A model generated the notes under the pieces. It had not been told where the DNA came from, did no database searches, and was given only the letters and a program-made list of their open reading frames with translations. The position numbers and the translations under genes were made by a program. DNA of 64,000 bases from Desulfomonile sp963700305 (GTDB lineage: Bacteria; Desulfobacterota; Desulfomonilia; Desulfomonilales; Desulfomonilaceae): contig CAVOXB010000012.1 in the NCBI GenBank assembly GCA_963700305.1, forward strand, positions 1 through 64,000. Reading direction: 5' to 3'. Of this stretch, positions 26,335-33,950 are shown in pieces; within the stretch, counting starts at the first letter, position 1, and every line of letters begins with the position of its first letter.

Positions 26335-26766
26335 TCAGAAAGCCAGTTCAGTTGATCGAGCCTTGCGTCTTTGGCGTCCTGCTCGCGAAATGTACTTCCT
26401 TACAGACTCTTCGTCCAAACCCACTGTTGAGACATAGTAGCCACGAGCCCAAAAGCTCTCTCCTGCAAAGTTCCGCTTTCTCGCTGTGAAATTCCTTGCA
26501 ATGGAGATCGCACTCTTGCCTTTGATGTACCCGATCACGTTGGACACAGCAAACTTGGGTGGAATACTCATGCACACATGGACATGATCCGAGCACAGAT
26601 GTCCTTCCACTATCTGGGACTCCTTTTGGCGAGCCAACTCATGAAATATCTCTCCCAGGTATTTCCGAAGGGAACCGTAAATCTGCTTTCTCCGGCGTTT
26701 GGGAATGAAAACCACATGATACTTGCAATCCCACTTCGTGTGATTTAGGCTCTTATAGTCTTTCAT
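26335..26766 (-). CDS. tnpA: IS200/IS605-family transposase TnpA (Y1, HUH)
   Basis: 143 residues, full length. DYKSLNHTKWDCKYHVVFIPKRRRK is the IS200-type N-terminus. The metal-binding HUH motif is in SDHVHVCMSIPPKFAV, and the catalytic tyrosine region is ARGYYVSTVGLDEESVRKYI. The C-terminal tail (SRAGRQRRKARSTELAF) is a little longer than usual. The enzyme cuts single-stranded DNA at the element's left end and joins through a 5'-phosphotyrosine (family knowledge). There is no TnpB gene, so this is the minimal IS200 form. Translation is probably held down by the hairpin described at 26770-26808. Confidence 0.93.
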   Translation of the reverse strand: MKDYKSLNHTKWDCKYHVVFIPKRRRKQIYGSLRKYLGEIFHELARQKESQIVEGHLCSDHVHVCMSIPPKFAVSNVIGYIKGKSAISIARNFTARKRNFAGESFWARGYYVSTVGLDEESVRKYISRAGRQRRKARSTELAF

Positions 26767-26769
26767 GAA

Positions 26770-26808
26770 AACCTCCCAGAATTGAAATTTGGTGTGTTCT
26801 GGGAGGTT
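26770..26808 (-). promoter_or_regulatory. 5'-UTR hairpin sequestering the tnpA ribosome site
   Basis: Perfect 12-base arms at 26770-26781 and 26797-26808 with a 15-base loop. On the minus-strand transcript the 3' arm contains the whole GGGAGG ribosome site, which lies five bases before the tnpA ATG. Repression of transposase translation by such a leader stem is established for IS200 of enterobacteria; here it is read directly from the sequence. Confidence 0.8.
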
Positions 26809-26920
26809 GCCTCTTACTGCCTCACACGGTCAAACCTTGGGGAGTCTCCCCGGCAAAGCCGGGGGCTTACCATTTTCTGGTTACGCCATAGATGTACCCG
26901 CTCAAGCGGGTTGCAGTCTA

Positions 26921-26990
26921 TGTGGGGCAGGCTTTCCAGCCTGCGATTGCTGGCTTCTTCCTGACGGCAGGCTGGAAAGCCTGCCCCACA
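26921..26990. repeat. Perfect 24-bp inverted repeat with 22-base spacer
   Basis: Arms 26921-26944 and 26967-26990 are exact complements, centred on GGGGCAGGCT. It lies 55 bases beyond the IS200 right end and next to a smaller hairpin (ACCCGC/GCGGGT, about 26896-26912). No coding content. It could be a dispersed palindromic element whose hairpin attracted the IS200, or a transcription end. Confidence 0.8.
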
Positions 26991-27210
26991 AAGACTATTT
27001 TGCCGCCGAACAGCTGAATGGTTAAGGCAGTGCAGCAAATCTGATTGACACAACGCTCGGGCCTGAAGTAAGCTCAAAAAAACGTGAAATCAGCTTGTTG
27101 CACTGGAAAGTATCGGAAATTTTCCAAGCCGCGACACACTCATCCAGCGAGTCGAAGAGCCGAAGCTATTTCTTCGGTCTGACAAGAGTTTCTGGTCCTC
27201 AGGAGGTCAC

Positions 27211-29142
27211 ATGGTTACAGACGCTCACAACCCGAGCGTGGATCCCGGCCTGGTAATGGAATTCCTTGCAGGAACGGTTCCCTTCAACGAGTTGGATCCA
27301 GAAAAGCTTCGTGAACTCTCTCAGCGTTTCAAGGTGAAATTCTTCCCCGGACAGACCACGGTATTCAGGCAAGACATCGATGACGTCAACCATTTCTATC
27401 TGATTTACAAAGGGTCTGCAAAAACGTACCTCACGGGAACCGACGGCGCTGAGACGCTGCTGGATTTTCGCGGTGCAGGAGGATACTTTGGCGCTCTTGC
27501 AATCATACGAGGCTCAAAGGCCAATTTCAACGTGGAGATTTCGGAGGATACCGTATGCCTGGAGCTTCAGAAAGAGTCATTCCTAGAGCTGATTCGTAAC
27601 TACCCAGGTTTCTCGGAATACTACCTCAAGAAATTTTCAGAAGATCTTGTCGGGACGGCTTACGCCGAGCTTCGCGAAAGAAAAATTAAAGCGCGTCCCC
27701 AGGAAATGCTGTATTTGTTCAACGTGGAGGTGGGTGACGTAATCAGGCGAGCCCCTGAAATCATTCACGCATCCCAGACGATTCAGCAAGCGGCAGAGCT
27801 CATGACCGAACAGGAAATCGGATCTCTGCTCATTGAAGACCAGAGCGGAGAAATTGCGGGCATAGTTACGGACAACGACCTTCGCAAGAAGGTGGTAGCC
27901 AAAGGTTATGATTATAATGCGCCCGTCGGGCAGGTAATGTCATCTCCTGTGCGGACTATCTCATCCAATACCCTGTGCTTCGATGCTCTACTGCACATGA
28001 TGAATGCTCGCGTAAACCATTTGGCCGTCGAGCGAGGCAAGCAGATCGTGGGCATGGTAAGTGTTCACGATATCATGGTCCAGCAGGGATCTTCGCCGCT
28101 GCACCTGTTTCGTGAGATCATCGGCCAACGAAAAATAGAAGACCTCTACCCACTGTCCGAGAAGATACCTAGGGTCGTGAGGGCGCTCGTCGAAGAAGGA
28201 GCCAGGGCGAACAACATTACTCGAATTATCAGCGTACTGAACGATCAAATCGTCCATCGATTACTTACGCTGTTGGATGAGCAAATGGGACCGGCGCCTT
28301 TTCCTTTCTGCTGGATCACGTTCGGGAGCGAGGGGCGCAAAGAGCAAACATTCAAGACGGACCAGGATAACGCGCTCATTTATGACACTCCGGCTGATGA
28401 TTGGGACCAAATCAAACTCGCGAAATTGTATTTTAGACGATTTGGAAATGAGGCAGCGCACCGTCTCAATGATTGCGGATATCCACTGTGCAAAGGCCAA
28501 ATGATGGCTTCAAACCCCAGATGGCGTAAACCATATCGCGTCTGGAGAGACTATTTCGACCGCTGGATGATGGCTCCTGAGCCAGAAGAAGTACTTAATG
28601 CCATGATCTTTTTTGATTTTAGGCCCGCGTACGGAAGGCTTGAACTGGCGGAAAACCTCAGAGAGTATCTCTCAGTGCAGGCGCCTGCACGAGGTATATT
28701 CCTGCTGCACTTGGCCCAAGACTGTATATCTGCGAAATCTCCGCTCACGTTTTTTAAAAATTTCATCGTGCAGAAAGATGGAAGATATAAGAATCATTTG
28801 GATCTGAAGACGCAAGGACTTACTCCTTTTGTAAATTTCGCCCGCCTGATGGCTCTACGGCACGGAATCATGGAAACCAATACACTGGCGAGGCTTGAAA
28901 TTCTGGCAGAAAACGACTGTATACCGAGGGAGTTGTACCTGGAAACGCGAGATGCCTACGAGTTTCAAATGCAGCTCAGGCTCGTAAATCAGTTGCGAAT
29001 GATCGAAGCCAACCAAGCCCCGACAAACCACATTGATCCAGCTGATTTGTCCGAACTGGAAAAGCAAACTCTCAAGGAGGCTTTTGCAGTGATCGGACGG
29101 ATTCAAACATACGTGAAAACAGAATTCAGGGTGCTTGAATAG
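27211..29142 (+). CDS. Cyclic-nucleotide-binding/CBS/DUF294 nucleotidyltransferase-like regulator
   Basis: 643 residues; CAGGAGG six bases before the ATG. Domains in order: cNMP-binding fold (about 15-150; GAGGYFGALAIIRG), a CBS pair (about 180-300; VMSSPVRTISSNTLCFDALLHM, VGMVSVHDIM), a DUF294 nucleotidyltransferase-like domain (about 330-470) with WITFGSEGRKEQTFKTDQDN, the GS...DxD metal/NTP motif, and the helical DUF294 C-terminal domain (about 480-640). Proteins of this layout often neighbour acetate or pyruvate permeases and DnaQ-like exonucleases and are thought to regulate transport or central carbon flux, with adenylate or uridylate transfer by analogy to GlnD, unproven. Here the gene stands alone between the IS200 region and a repeat element. 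No odd residues seen. Confidence 0.92.
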   Translation: MVTDAHNPSVDPGLVMEFLAGTVPFNELDPEKLRELSQRFKVKFFPGQTTVFRQDIDDVNHFYLIYKGSAKTYLTGTDGAETLLDFRGAGGYFGALAIIRGSKANFNVEISEDTVCLELQKESFLELIRNYPGFSEYYLKKFSEDLVGTAYAELRERKIKARPQEMLYLFNVEVGDVIRRAPEIIHASQTIQQAAELMTEQEIGSLLIEDQSGEIAGIVTDNDLRKKVVAKGYDYNAPVGQVMSSPVRTISSNTLCFDALLHMMNARVNHLAVERGKQIVGMVSVHDIMVQQGSSPLHLFREIIGQRKIEDLYPLSEKIPRVVRALVEEGARANNITRIISVLNDQIVHRLLTLLDEQMGPAPFPFCWITFGSEGRKEQTFKTDQDNALIYDTPADDWDQIKLAKLYFRRFGNEAAHRLNDCGYPLCKGQMMASNPRWRKPYRVWRDYFDRWMMAPEPEEVLNAMIFFDFRPAYGRLELAENLREYLSVQAPARGIFLLHLAQDCISAKSPLTFFKNFIVQKDGRYKNHLDLKTQGLTPFVNFARLMALRHGIMETNTLARLEILAENDCIPRELYLETRDAYEFQMQLRLVNQLRMIEANQAPTNHIDPADLSELEKQTLKEAFAVIGRIQTYVKTEFRVLE

Positions 29143-29227
29143 CAGTTACTGAGAACAGTTGATATCATTCGCTGTATATAGGGATTCTGGCAATTAATGT
29201 CGGTTTGGCTGGGCGAAACGATTGGAT

Positions 29228-29382
29228 GATTGTCATTGCGAGGGCGCAGCCCGAAGCAATCTCCGATCAGCCAAAACTGAGATTGCTTCGTCGCTCCACT
29301 CCTCGCAATGACATGGTTAGACCTTCCGGATTGTGAACGAGAATAACGCGCGAACCCGACACAATTTTCGAGAACTGCTATA
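29228..29382. repeat. Dispersed palindromic repeat, copy A (TCATTGCGAGG...CCTCGCAATGA type)
   Basis: Arms GTCATTGCGAGG (29232-29243) and its exact complement (29301-29312) enclose a second complementary pair GAAGCAATCTC (29253-29263)/GAGATTGCTTC (29279-29289). The element continues non-palindromically to about 29382 (GAACGAGA ... AATTTTCGAGAACT). Copy B at 62835-62984 shares both the palindrome's right arm and the tail, so the mobile unit is about 150 bases rather than just the hairpin. Confidence 0.85.
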
Positions 29383-29390
29383 AAACCAAA

Positions 29391-29448
29391 TTGGCCGGCA
29401 CGGCGGCCGGCAGCCACTGGCCCATAATGGGGCTCCCTGCCGGGCCAA
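29391..29448. repeat. GGCCGGCA-type complex hairpin
   Basis: TTGGCC (29391-29396) pairs with GGCCAA (29443-29448) around a GC-rich interior related in words to the 25-bp repeat of 11158-11297. A T-rich stretch follows (CCTTTTCCTTTTCC), so it may end the transcript of the CBS/DUF294 gene. Confidence 0.5.
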
Positions 29449-29500
29449 TCGGCCTTTTCCTTTTCCGATTAAGGCAGGCAGGTAGGAACTACGGCCCGGA

Positions 29501-30217
29501 TCAATGTATGGTGAGGCCTTCTGTCGGATGGCCGATCACGTAGACCTCATTGGTTGAAATCCAGGACCTGACTATTTCCTTAATTGCCAGGCCCTGGAAG
29601 TCTTCCACTAGCGTCACCGTTTCGTGTCTCGGGACATACGCTGCGTTAATTCCGAGCAGTAAGAAACCTTCCGGATTCAGGAAATGATCGACCTCGGCGA
29701 GGATGCACCTCGCGTGAGCCAGTCCGTCGTGGCCACCGTCCCATATTTCAGGAAAAGTATCCAAGTGTTGATTACTGGACCCCACATCGGTCGGGATGTA
29801 CGGGACATTGCCGAAAATCAGATCGAACGTTCCATCAACATTGGAGAACCAGTCACTCTTCCTGAAATCAATTCCAGATGCGCCACTCGCGGCTGCAACA
29901 AGCTGCGCGTTTTCCAGGAATTCCTCGTTGACGTCCACTGCGACCACTTTCACGTTGTGAATGCGTGCGCAGAAAACGGCAAGCAGCCCCAGATGACCTG
30001 TGCCAATATCCAGCACCCGCTGCCCATCCCTGGAATAGCGACGAATAACCTTCCGCAGCAAAAGCGAGGTGCCGTCCCAGATATGGTCGTGGATTAGACT
30101 TATTGCATCAACCTGGAAGTGCCAGCCGGCCAGGGCCAGCCTCAGCGCTCGAAAACGAGGCACACCGCGCAAGAATTTCTCGAGCGGCAGCCAATGCCCT
30201 ACTTCTTCCGTTCTCAT
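29501..30217 (-). CDS. Class I SAM-dependent methyltransferase (HemK/RlmG-like)
   Basis: 238 residues. SAM-binding motif I is VLDIGTGHLGLLAVFCA with the acidic residue in VVAVDVNEEFLENAQ. The catalytic-loop motif IV is LIFGNVPYIPTD, a variant of NPPY (N-V-P-Y), which indicates methylation of an amide or exocyclic amine (glutamine, adenine or guanine), as in PrmC/HemK or RlmG enzymes. The N-terminal 70 residues (LPLEKFLRGVPRFRALRLAL) may contact the substrate. It is monocistronic; upstream are 340 bases without a gene. Substrate not determined. Confidence 0.82.
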   Translation of the reverse strand: MRTEEVGHWLPLEKFLRGVPRFRALRLALAGWHFQVDAISLIHDHIWDGTSLLLRKVIRRYSRDGQRVLDIGTGHLGLLAVFCARIHNVKVVAVDVNEEFLENAQLVAAASGASGIDFRKSDWFSNVDGTFDLIFGNVPYIPTDVGSSNQHLDTFPEIWDGGHDGLAHARCILAEVDHFLNPEGFLLLGINAAYVPRHETVTLVEDFQGLAIKEIVRSWISTNEVYVIGHPTEGLTIH

Positions 30218-30566
30218 CCGACGCCCCCTTTAACAAAAGTTGAGCAATCAAGATTGAAACGTCAGGCAGCGCATGTCCCGATCCGCGCTTGCTTGCTTAA
30301 TTTGCCCTAAAACATCTTGTATCAGCTGTTTCCATGAATTCTAACAAGTTCGATTATACACCTTCAAGATACGACTGTCCGTAAATTTCGCATTTCATCG
30401 CGACACAATTCATATTGACACTTCTTGACATGCAATGACAAGGATTTTGTGGACAGTTGGATGTCTAGCCGCGAGTAAGTTGAAAATTATGCTAAGTAAT
30501 CATATCAGAACCAGACTCACACTCCTATCCACCGAACGTGAGAAATCCATAGCTGGAACTACATTG
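30218..30566. other. Intergenic stretch, presumably the methyltransferase promoter region
   Basis: Nothing coding is supported. A 71-codon plus-strand frame (30435-30650) runs into the next gene on the opposite strand and has no ribosome site. No repeat or RNA structure noticed. Confidence 0.4.
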
Positions 30567-30963
30567 TTATTCCTTCACAATCCAGCCCACAATTATCCCG
30601 CCCAACACATATTCCGCGAATACTCCCGAGACACCATGTTGCTGCCATAGAGAAAGGAATAGGCATGACCGAATACGTTCCGAATCCCATGGGAACGCCT
30701 ACGGTAATGCCGAACAACAGCCCGTACAGTATACCGATTCCGACGCCGCTTTCAGTTACGAACCGCGCATAAATGCAAACGAACGCAATTGCCGCTATTA
30801 GCACGGTCGAGTAAAGAACGACCATCTTCATTTCGTTCATGGGCCTCCAGAGTTCCTGTGTCACCTCATAAGTAGGACCCAGAATCAACCCGTGAATGAT
30901 GAAATCAAAGACGGACCAGACCACAAAGATGGCCACAATTGCCAATATAATTCTTTTCGCCAT
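30567..30963 (-). pseudogene. Small four-helix membrane protein, frameshifted at its C-terminus
   Basis: ATG at 30963 after AAGGAG. MAKRIILAIVAIFVVWSVFDFIIHGLILG, VVLYSTVLIAAIAFVCIYARF and GILYGLLFGITVGVPMGFGTYSVMPIPFSM make three helices of a conserved small membrane family (function unknown to me). After TWCLG near 30625 the frame shifts: the alternative frame gives GVFAEYVLGGIIVGWIVKE, a proper fourth helix, and TAA at 30567-30569. The unshifted frame instead runs to 30559 with an unrelated Cys-rich tail. So a single indel spoils the last helix, or the sequence contains an error. Length with the frame restored is about 132 residues. Confidence 0.65.
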
Positions 30964-31115
30964 TGTTTCTTCTCCTTGCTTTCCAGCCATTGCCCCGACA
31001 GACTCCGATTAGGAAGTTACCCGCAATTTAGCCTTATGGTATAATAAAAACAGTCGTTCGACATAGCAGTTTATGTCAGAATCGGCTTATCTCATCTTAT
31101 GGCTGGGAGGTAGAC

Positions 31116-31382
31116 TTGAAAAAAATTATCGTGCTGACACTCGTGGTGGCTGGACTCACCTTGGCTGGACTGGCATATGCAGGTCCCCTTTCAGTTGCAA
31201 GCCATTTAGATCTTGCCCTGTCAGATTCAGGGATTGCTGGTGATTCCGGAGTTCCTGTGCAATTTGCGCAGTATTATGGCCACCGGTGCTACTGCTGTTG
31301 GCGCTCGCACCGAGGAGATGTGAGATGTAAGTGGATGAAGCACTGGCGCTGCCGTGAAAGGGGCGGCTGGTGCCGTTGGTGA
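31116..31382 (+). CDS. Secreted small protein with Cys/Trp/Arg-rich C-terminus
   Basis: 88 residues from a TTG start with a good site (GGGAGG five bases before). Signal peptide: KKIIVLTLVVAGLTLAGLAYAG (cleavage after about residue 22). The mature 65 residues end in YYGHRCYCCWRSHRGDVRC and WRCRERGGWCRW: six Cys, five Trp and many Arg in 35 residues. I do not recognise the family. The composition suggests a disulfide- or metal-stabilised exported peptide. A strong hairpin (31419-31449) closes the transcript, which supports a real gene. No neighbour hints at its role. Confidence 0.65.
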   Translation: MKKIIVLTLVVAGLTLAGLAYAGPLSVASHLDLALSDSGIAGDSGVPVQFAQYYGHRCYCCWRSHRGDVRCKWMKHWRCRERGGWCRW

Positions 31383-31418
31383 GCTTCACAAGAATTTGCT
31401 TTTAGAGTGGTCTGAGTT

Positions 31419-31449
31419 GGGGAGCCTTCTTCATGTAATAAGGCTCCCC
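31419..31449. terminator. Bidirectional terminator-like hairpin between convergent genes
   Basis: GGGGAGCCTT and its exact complement with an 11-base loop, lying between the stop of the secreted peptide gene (31382) and the stop of the convergent UPF0145 remnant (31463). No T-run on either side, so termination is inferred from position. Confidence 0.6.
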
Positions 31450-31462
31450 AGACCGTCCGTAG

Positions 31463-31792
31463 TTACCGGACTAGTTCAATGACCACTGCGGTGCCGTAGC
31501 AGAGCACTTCACTCGCGCCTTGGCTGCTTACCTCTTCTGACGCGTCGTAACGCAAGCCAACGACCGCATTGGCACCTGTCTGTCTGGCGTGTTCGATGAG
31601 CAGTTAGTATGCTTGGCTTCTGGTCTGCTCACACATTTCTGTGTACGCCCCTATGTTTCCTCCAATGAAACCTTTCAAGCCGCCCAGAATGCCTTGAGAA
31701 ATGGTGGGCGACCTGACGATGATGCCGCGAACAACACCCTTATATTCTTTAATGCGATAACCCTAGATGCTGAATGTAGTGGTGACTACCAT
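31463..31792 (-). pseudogene. UPF0145/YbjQ-family protein with two in-frame nonsense codons
   Basis: Start ATG at 31792 after AAGGAG; the frame is continuous to TAA at 31463-31465 (109 codons, the family's length) apart from TAG at codon 10 (31763-31765) and TAA at codon 63 (31604-31606). The reading is MVVTTTFSI-stop-GYRIKEYKGVVRG..., GILGGLKGFIGGNIGAYTEM, EQTRSQAY-stop-LLIEHARQTGANAVVGLRYD and GASEVLCYGTAVVIELV, i.e. a full YbjQ-like (formerly DUF74) domain, a pentameric fold of unknown function. At both stops the family usually has Glu, so each is explained by one G-to-T change. No frameshift. Too broken to appear as a long open frame. Confidence 0.85.
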
Positions 31793-31965
31793 TTTCAAAA
31801 CTCCTTGGATAGATGGATGCCAATCCCATAATCTCCAAAAAATCACATCTCTGCGCGCCAGCGTCAATAAATGCGAGCACGCTAAAACGAAAATCCTCCT
31901 TTTCTCTTCCATACTGCTGGATTATCACATAACATGCCAGACAAAACGTTTTGTTGGGAAATGCT

Positions 31966-32655
31966 ATGACGGTGCGAAAGCTCTCTCGAAACGAGGTGCT
32001 TAAGGACATTCGCTCGGGAATGGACGAGAATGCGCTTCGATTGAAATACAAATTGTCCGTAAACGGCTTGAAGGCTCTATACAAGAAATTGATCGAAGCT
32101 GGGGTGCTGCAACCCGACCTGAGTCCTATTCGCCGCAGACTCAACCTCAAGGAAATCCTCACTGATATCAAGAAAGGAATGAGTAGGGCCGACCTCATGG
32201 AGAAATATGAGTTATCCGCGGACATGCTTCGGAAGGTGAGCCAAAAACTGCTGGCTGCTCGGGGGGTGAGGTCTGCGTCTGATGGACCGGATACGGTTAT
32301 AGAAGAGTCCCCGGATTTTGTGGCGACGCGTGAACTGGTAAGGCATGAAGTGGATTTTGACCTGCCGGTGTACGAACCAAGTCGGCCCGAAACTCTCGGC
32401 TTAGTCCAAGATGTCTCAGAAGAGGGCGTCGGCATAGCTGGAATCCAGGCTAATGTGGGAGACGTCAAGACTTTGGTTGTGATGGGAGATGATTTCGGCG
32501 AGTTCTCGTCGTTTGAATTCGAGGGCTACTGCAGGTGGGGCTTTACTGATGCAGAAGACGGCACTTGCCTGACGGGTTTTGCAATAAGCAAGATATCTGA
32601 GAATGATCTAGGGGAGCTGCGAAAGCTCGTACGCCTTGTCACAGTGGGCGGGTAG
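31966..32655 (+). CDS. Protein with two LMxKYxLS helical modules and a PilZ-like domain
   Basis: 229 residues from the ATG at 31966; a TTG five codons earlier is possible. Two copies of a 42-residue module: residues 3-45 (VLKDIRSGMDENALRLKYKL and SVNGLKALYKKLIEAGVL) and 53-95 (ILTDIKKGMSRADLMEKYEL and SADMLRKVSQKLL). Predicted three helices with an HTH-like turn at KYxLS. After an acidic linker, residues 115-229 resemble a PilZ domain: the D-x-S-x-x-G motif is present (QDVSEEGVGIAG) but the N-terminal RxxxR is reduced to VRHEV, so c-di-GMP binding is doubtful. The same module heads the genes at 60655 and 62089. Function unknown; a regulator or scaffold is inferred. Confidence 0.75.
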   Translation: MTVRKLSRNEVLKDIRSGMDENALRLKYKLSVNGLKALYKKLIEAGVLQPDLSPIRRRLNLKEILTDIKKGMSRADLMEKYELSADMLRKVSQKLLAARGVRSASDGPDTVIEESPDFVATRELVRHEVDFDLPVYEPSRPETLGLVQDVSEEGVGIAGIQANVGDVKTLVVMGDDFGEFSSFEFEGYCRWGFTDAEDGTCLTGFAISKISENDLGELRKLVRLVTVGG

Positions 32656-32837
32656 CGCCAAAACGCCAATGATCCTCTGGATTTTACGTATTGATAATCA
32701 GCTCCAATTTTGGTAAATATAGAAAACACTCCCAATAAGCGCGGCGTAGCGGTTTTGTTACTGCCTCTCGCATTTCGGACGCATGATGCCAGGCAGAAAG
32801 GCCGCCACTCAGGCAAGTATGTGAAAGGGAAGAAAAC

Positions 32838-33140
32838 ATGAAAAAACTAATTCCTGCCTTGATTCTGATCTGCCTTTTCGTTTCTGCCGCCGCGGCTCAG
32901 TTATATATCGTTCCCGACGGTGGGACCGCACCGGATGGCACAGTGAATTTCGGGTTTCCTGCTCATGCTCCGTTCGTGCCAGGCGCTCCCTTCGGAAGTC
33001 ATTCCTATCCGGGCCATGCACCCTACGGTCCTGCGGTCGTGTCGCCGTTCTATTGGGCTTCCTATCCAATGGTTCCGGTGCCGATGGTTCCGCCCTCCGG
33101 GCCGATCGATGCATGGGCTGAGCGACAGCCTTCGCAATAG
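32838..33140 (+). CDS. Secreted Pro/Gly/aromatic-rich small protein
   Basis: 100 residues; weak GGGAAG ribosome site. Signal peptide KLIPALILICLFVSAAAAQ. The mature part is low-complexity: FGFPAHAPFVPGAPFGSHSY, PGHAPYGPAVVSPFYW and VPVPMVPPSGP, rich in Pro, Gly, Phe/Tyr and His. No family recognised. Such sequences occur in cell-surface or envelope-associated proteins. It converges with the zincin gene, six bases apart. Confidence 0.6.
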   Translation: MKKLIPALILICLFVSAAAAQLYIVPDGGTAPDGTVNFGFPAHAPFVPGAPFGSHSYPGHAPYGPAVVSPFYWASYPMVPVPMVPPSGPIDAWAERQPSQ

Positions 33141-33146
33141 GTTGAC

Positions 33147-33914
33147 TCACGGCGTAAGGCCGCTCGAACCGGGCCGAAATGAAGATTCCCCTGTCTTGAA
33201 AAGAAACCTCGTAGCGTCTTTGAAATCGTTAATCACATTGCTGCCCAAATATCTCGCCCACCTGGGCTTCAGCTGGTTCTGAAACCACGCCAGATGTGCG
33301 AGCGCATAGCCGTACATTGGTGAACTCATGTACTCTGGTTTGTTTATCTCAGTGCCGGGCCACTTCGAGAATTGACTATTCCAGACCCGGGGCGAATTGG
33401 CCCCGAAAATAGCAAAGCCGAGGAAGAAAGACGTAAGATCAGTCAAAAGCTCATCATCATGATGGCGACCTCGCAACCTACCTTCTCCGAGAAGGCGGGC
33501 ATGGGCCAGTTCATGAGCCATAGTCGTCACAAGGTCTCCAAAATGATACAGCTGATCCGTGTCCAATGTGCTCACGTACCGTTTCCAGGTTCGTGCATAC
33601 ATGCCTGCGGCGGGTGGCAAGTAATCACCATTATCATTTACAAACAAAACCTTTTGAGGCTCGTGATTAAACTTGAGAACGACGCTCTCGCCCGACACTC
33701 CCATGAAATCACATACTAGAACAAGGAGCGCTTTTGCGTACTCTTTTGTCGGCTCATACTGATTGGAAAAAAACTCATCTGTAGGCAATATGAGCGGATG
33801 ATCAGTGAAGATGTTGGAAGGGAATTCACGTGACAGCCATTCCAAGCGTCTCTCGATCCACTCCTTGGCAGCGGAATCACATGGGCAGAACGGCCTGGAC
33901 AACCATCGGAACAT
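33147..33914 (-). CDS. Predicted zinc metallopeptidase (HExxH), uncharacterised family
   Basis: 255 residues, no signal peptide. The zincin core is LVTTMAHELAHARLLGEGRL (HELAH, residues about 135-139) followed by HDDELLTDLTSFFLGFAIFG, where the Glu or Asp is the likely third zinc ligand. The N-terminus (FRWLSRPFCPCDSAAKEWIERRLEWL) and the C-terminal SPMYGYALAHLAWFQNQLKP look like a conserved cytoplasmic family I have seen in scattered bacteria without a known substrate. Downstream of the secreted-protein gene at 33951-34337 on the same strand, 36 bases apart, so the two may be co-transcribed. Confidence 0.72.
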   Translation of the reverse strand: MFRWLSRPFCPCDSAAKEWIERRLEWLSREFPSNIFTDHPLILPTDEFFSNQYEPTKEYAKALLVLVCDFMGVSGESVVLKFNHEPQKVLFVNDNGDYLPPAAGMYARTWKRYVSTLDTDQLYHFGDLVTTMAHELAHARLLGEGRLRGRHHDDELLTDLTSFFLGFAIFGANSPRVWNSQFSKWPGTEINKPEYMSSPMYGYALAHLAWFQNQLKPRWARYLGSNVINDFKDATRFLFKTGESSFRPGSSGLTP

Positions 33915-33950
33915 TCGCGCGAACTCTCTTGATCACTATAAGTTCATATC

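Larger units (their letters stand above)
26253..26866 (-). mobile_element. IS200/IS605-type insertion sequence with matching end hairpins
   Basis: A single-gene element. The 19-base sequence CCCCGGCAAAGCCGGGGGC, itself a hairpin, occurs at both ends (26254-26272 and 26848-26866), as expected of the subterminal hairpins that a Y1 (HUH) transposase recognises. Further small hairpins follow the transposase stop (26286-26298 and 26310-26325). There is no target duplication, which is normal for this family. The precise tips are not certain. Confidence 0.75.

Noticed and set aside
31763..31765. Stop-codon recoding in the UPF0145 gene
   Set aside because: TAG and TAA, not TGA, at Glu positions; pyrrolysine or readthrough has no support, so plain nonsense mutation is simpler.
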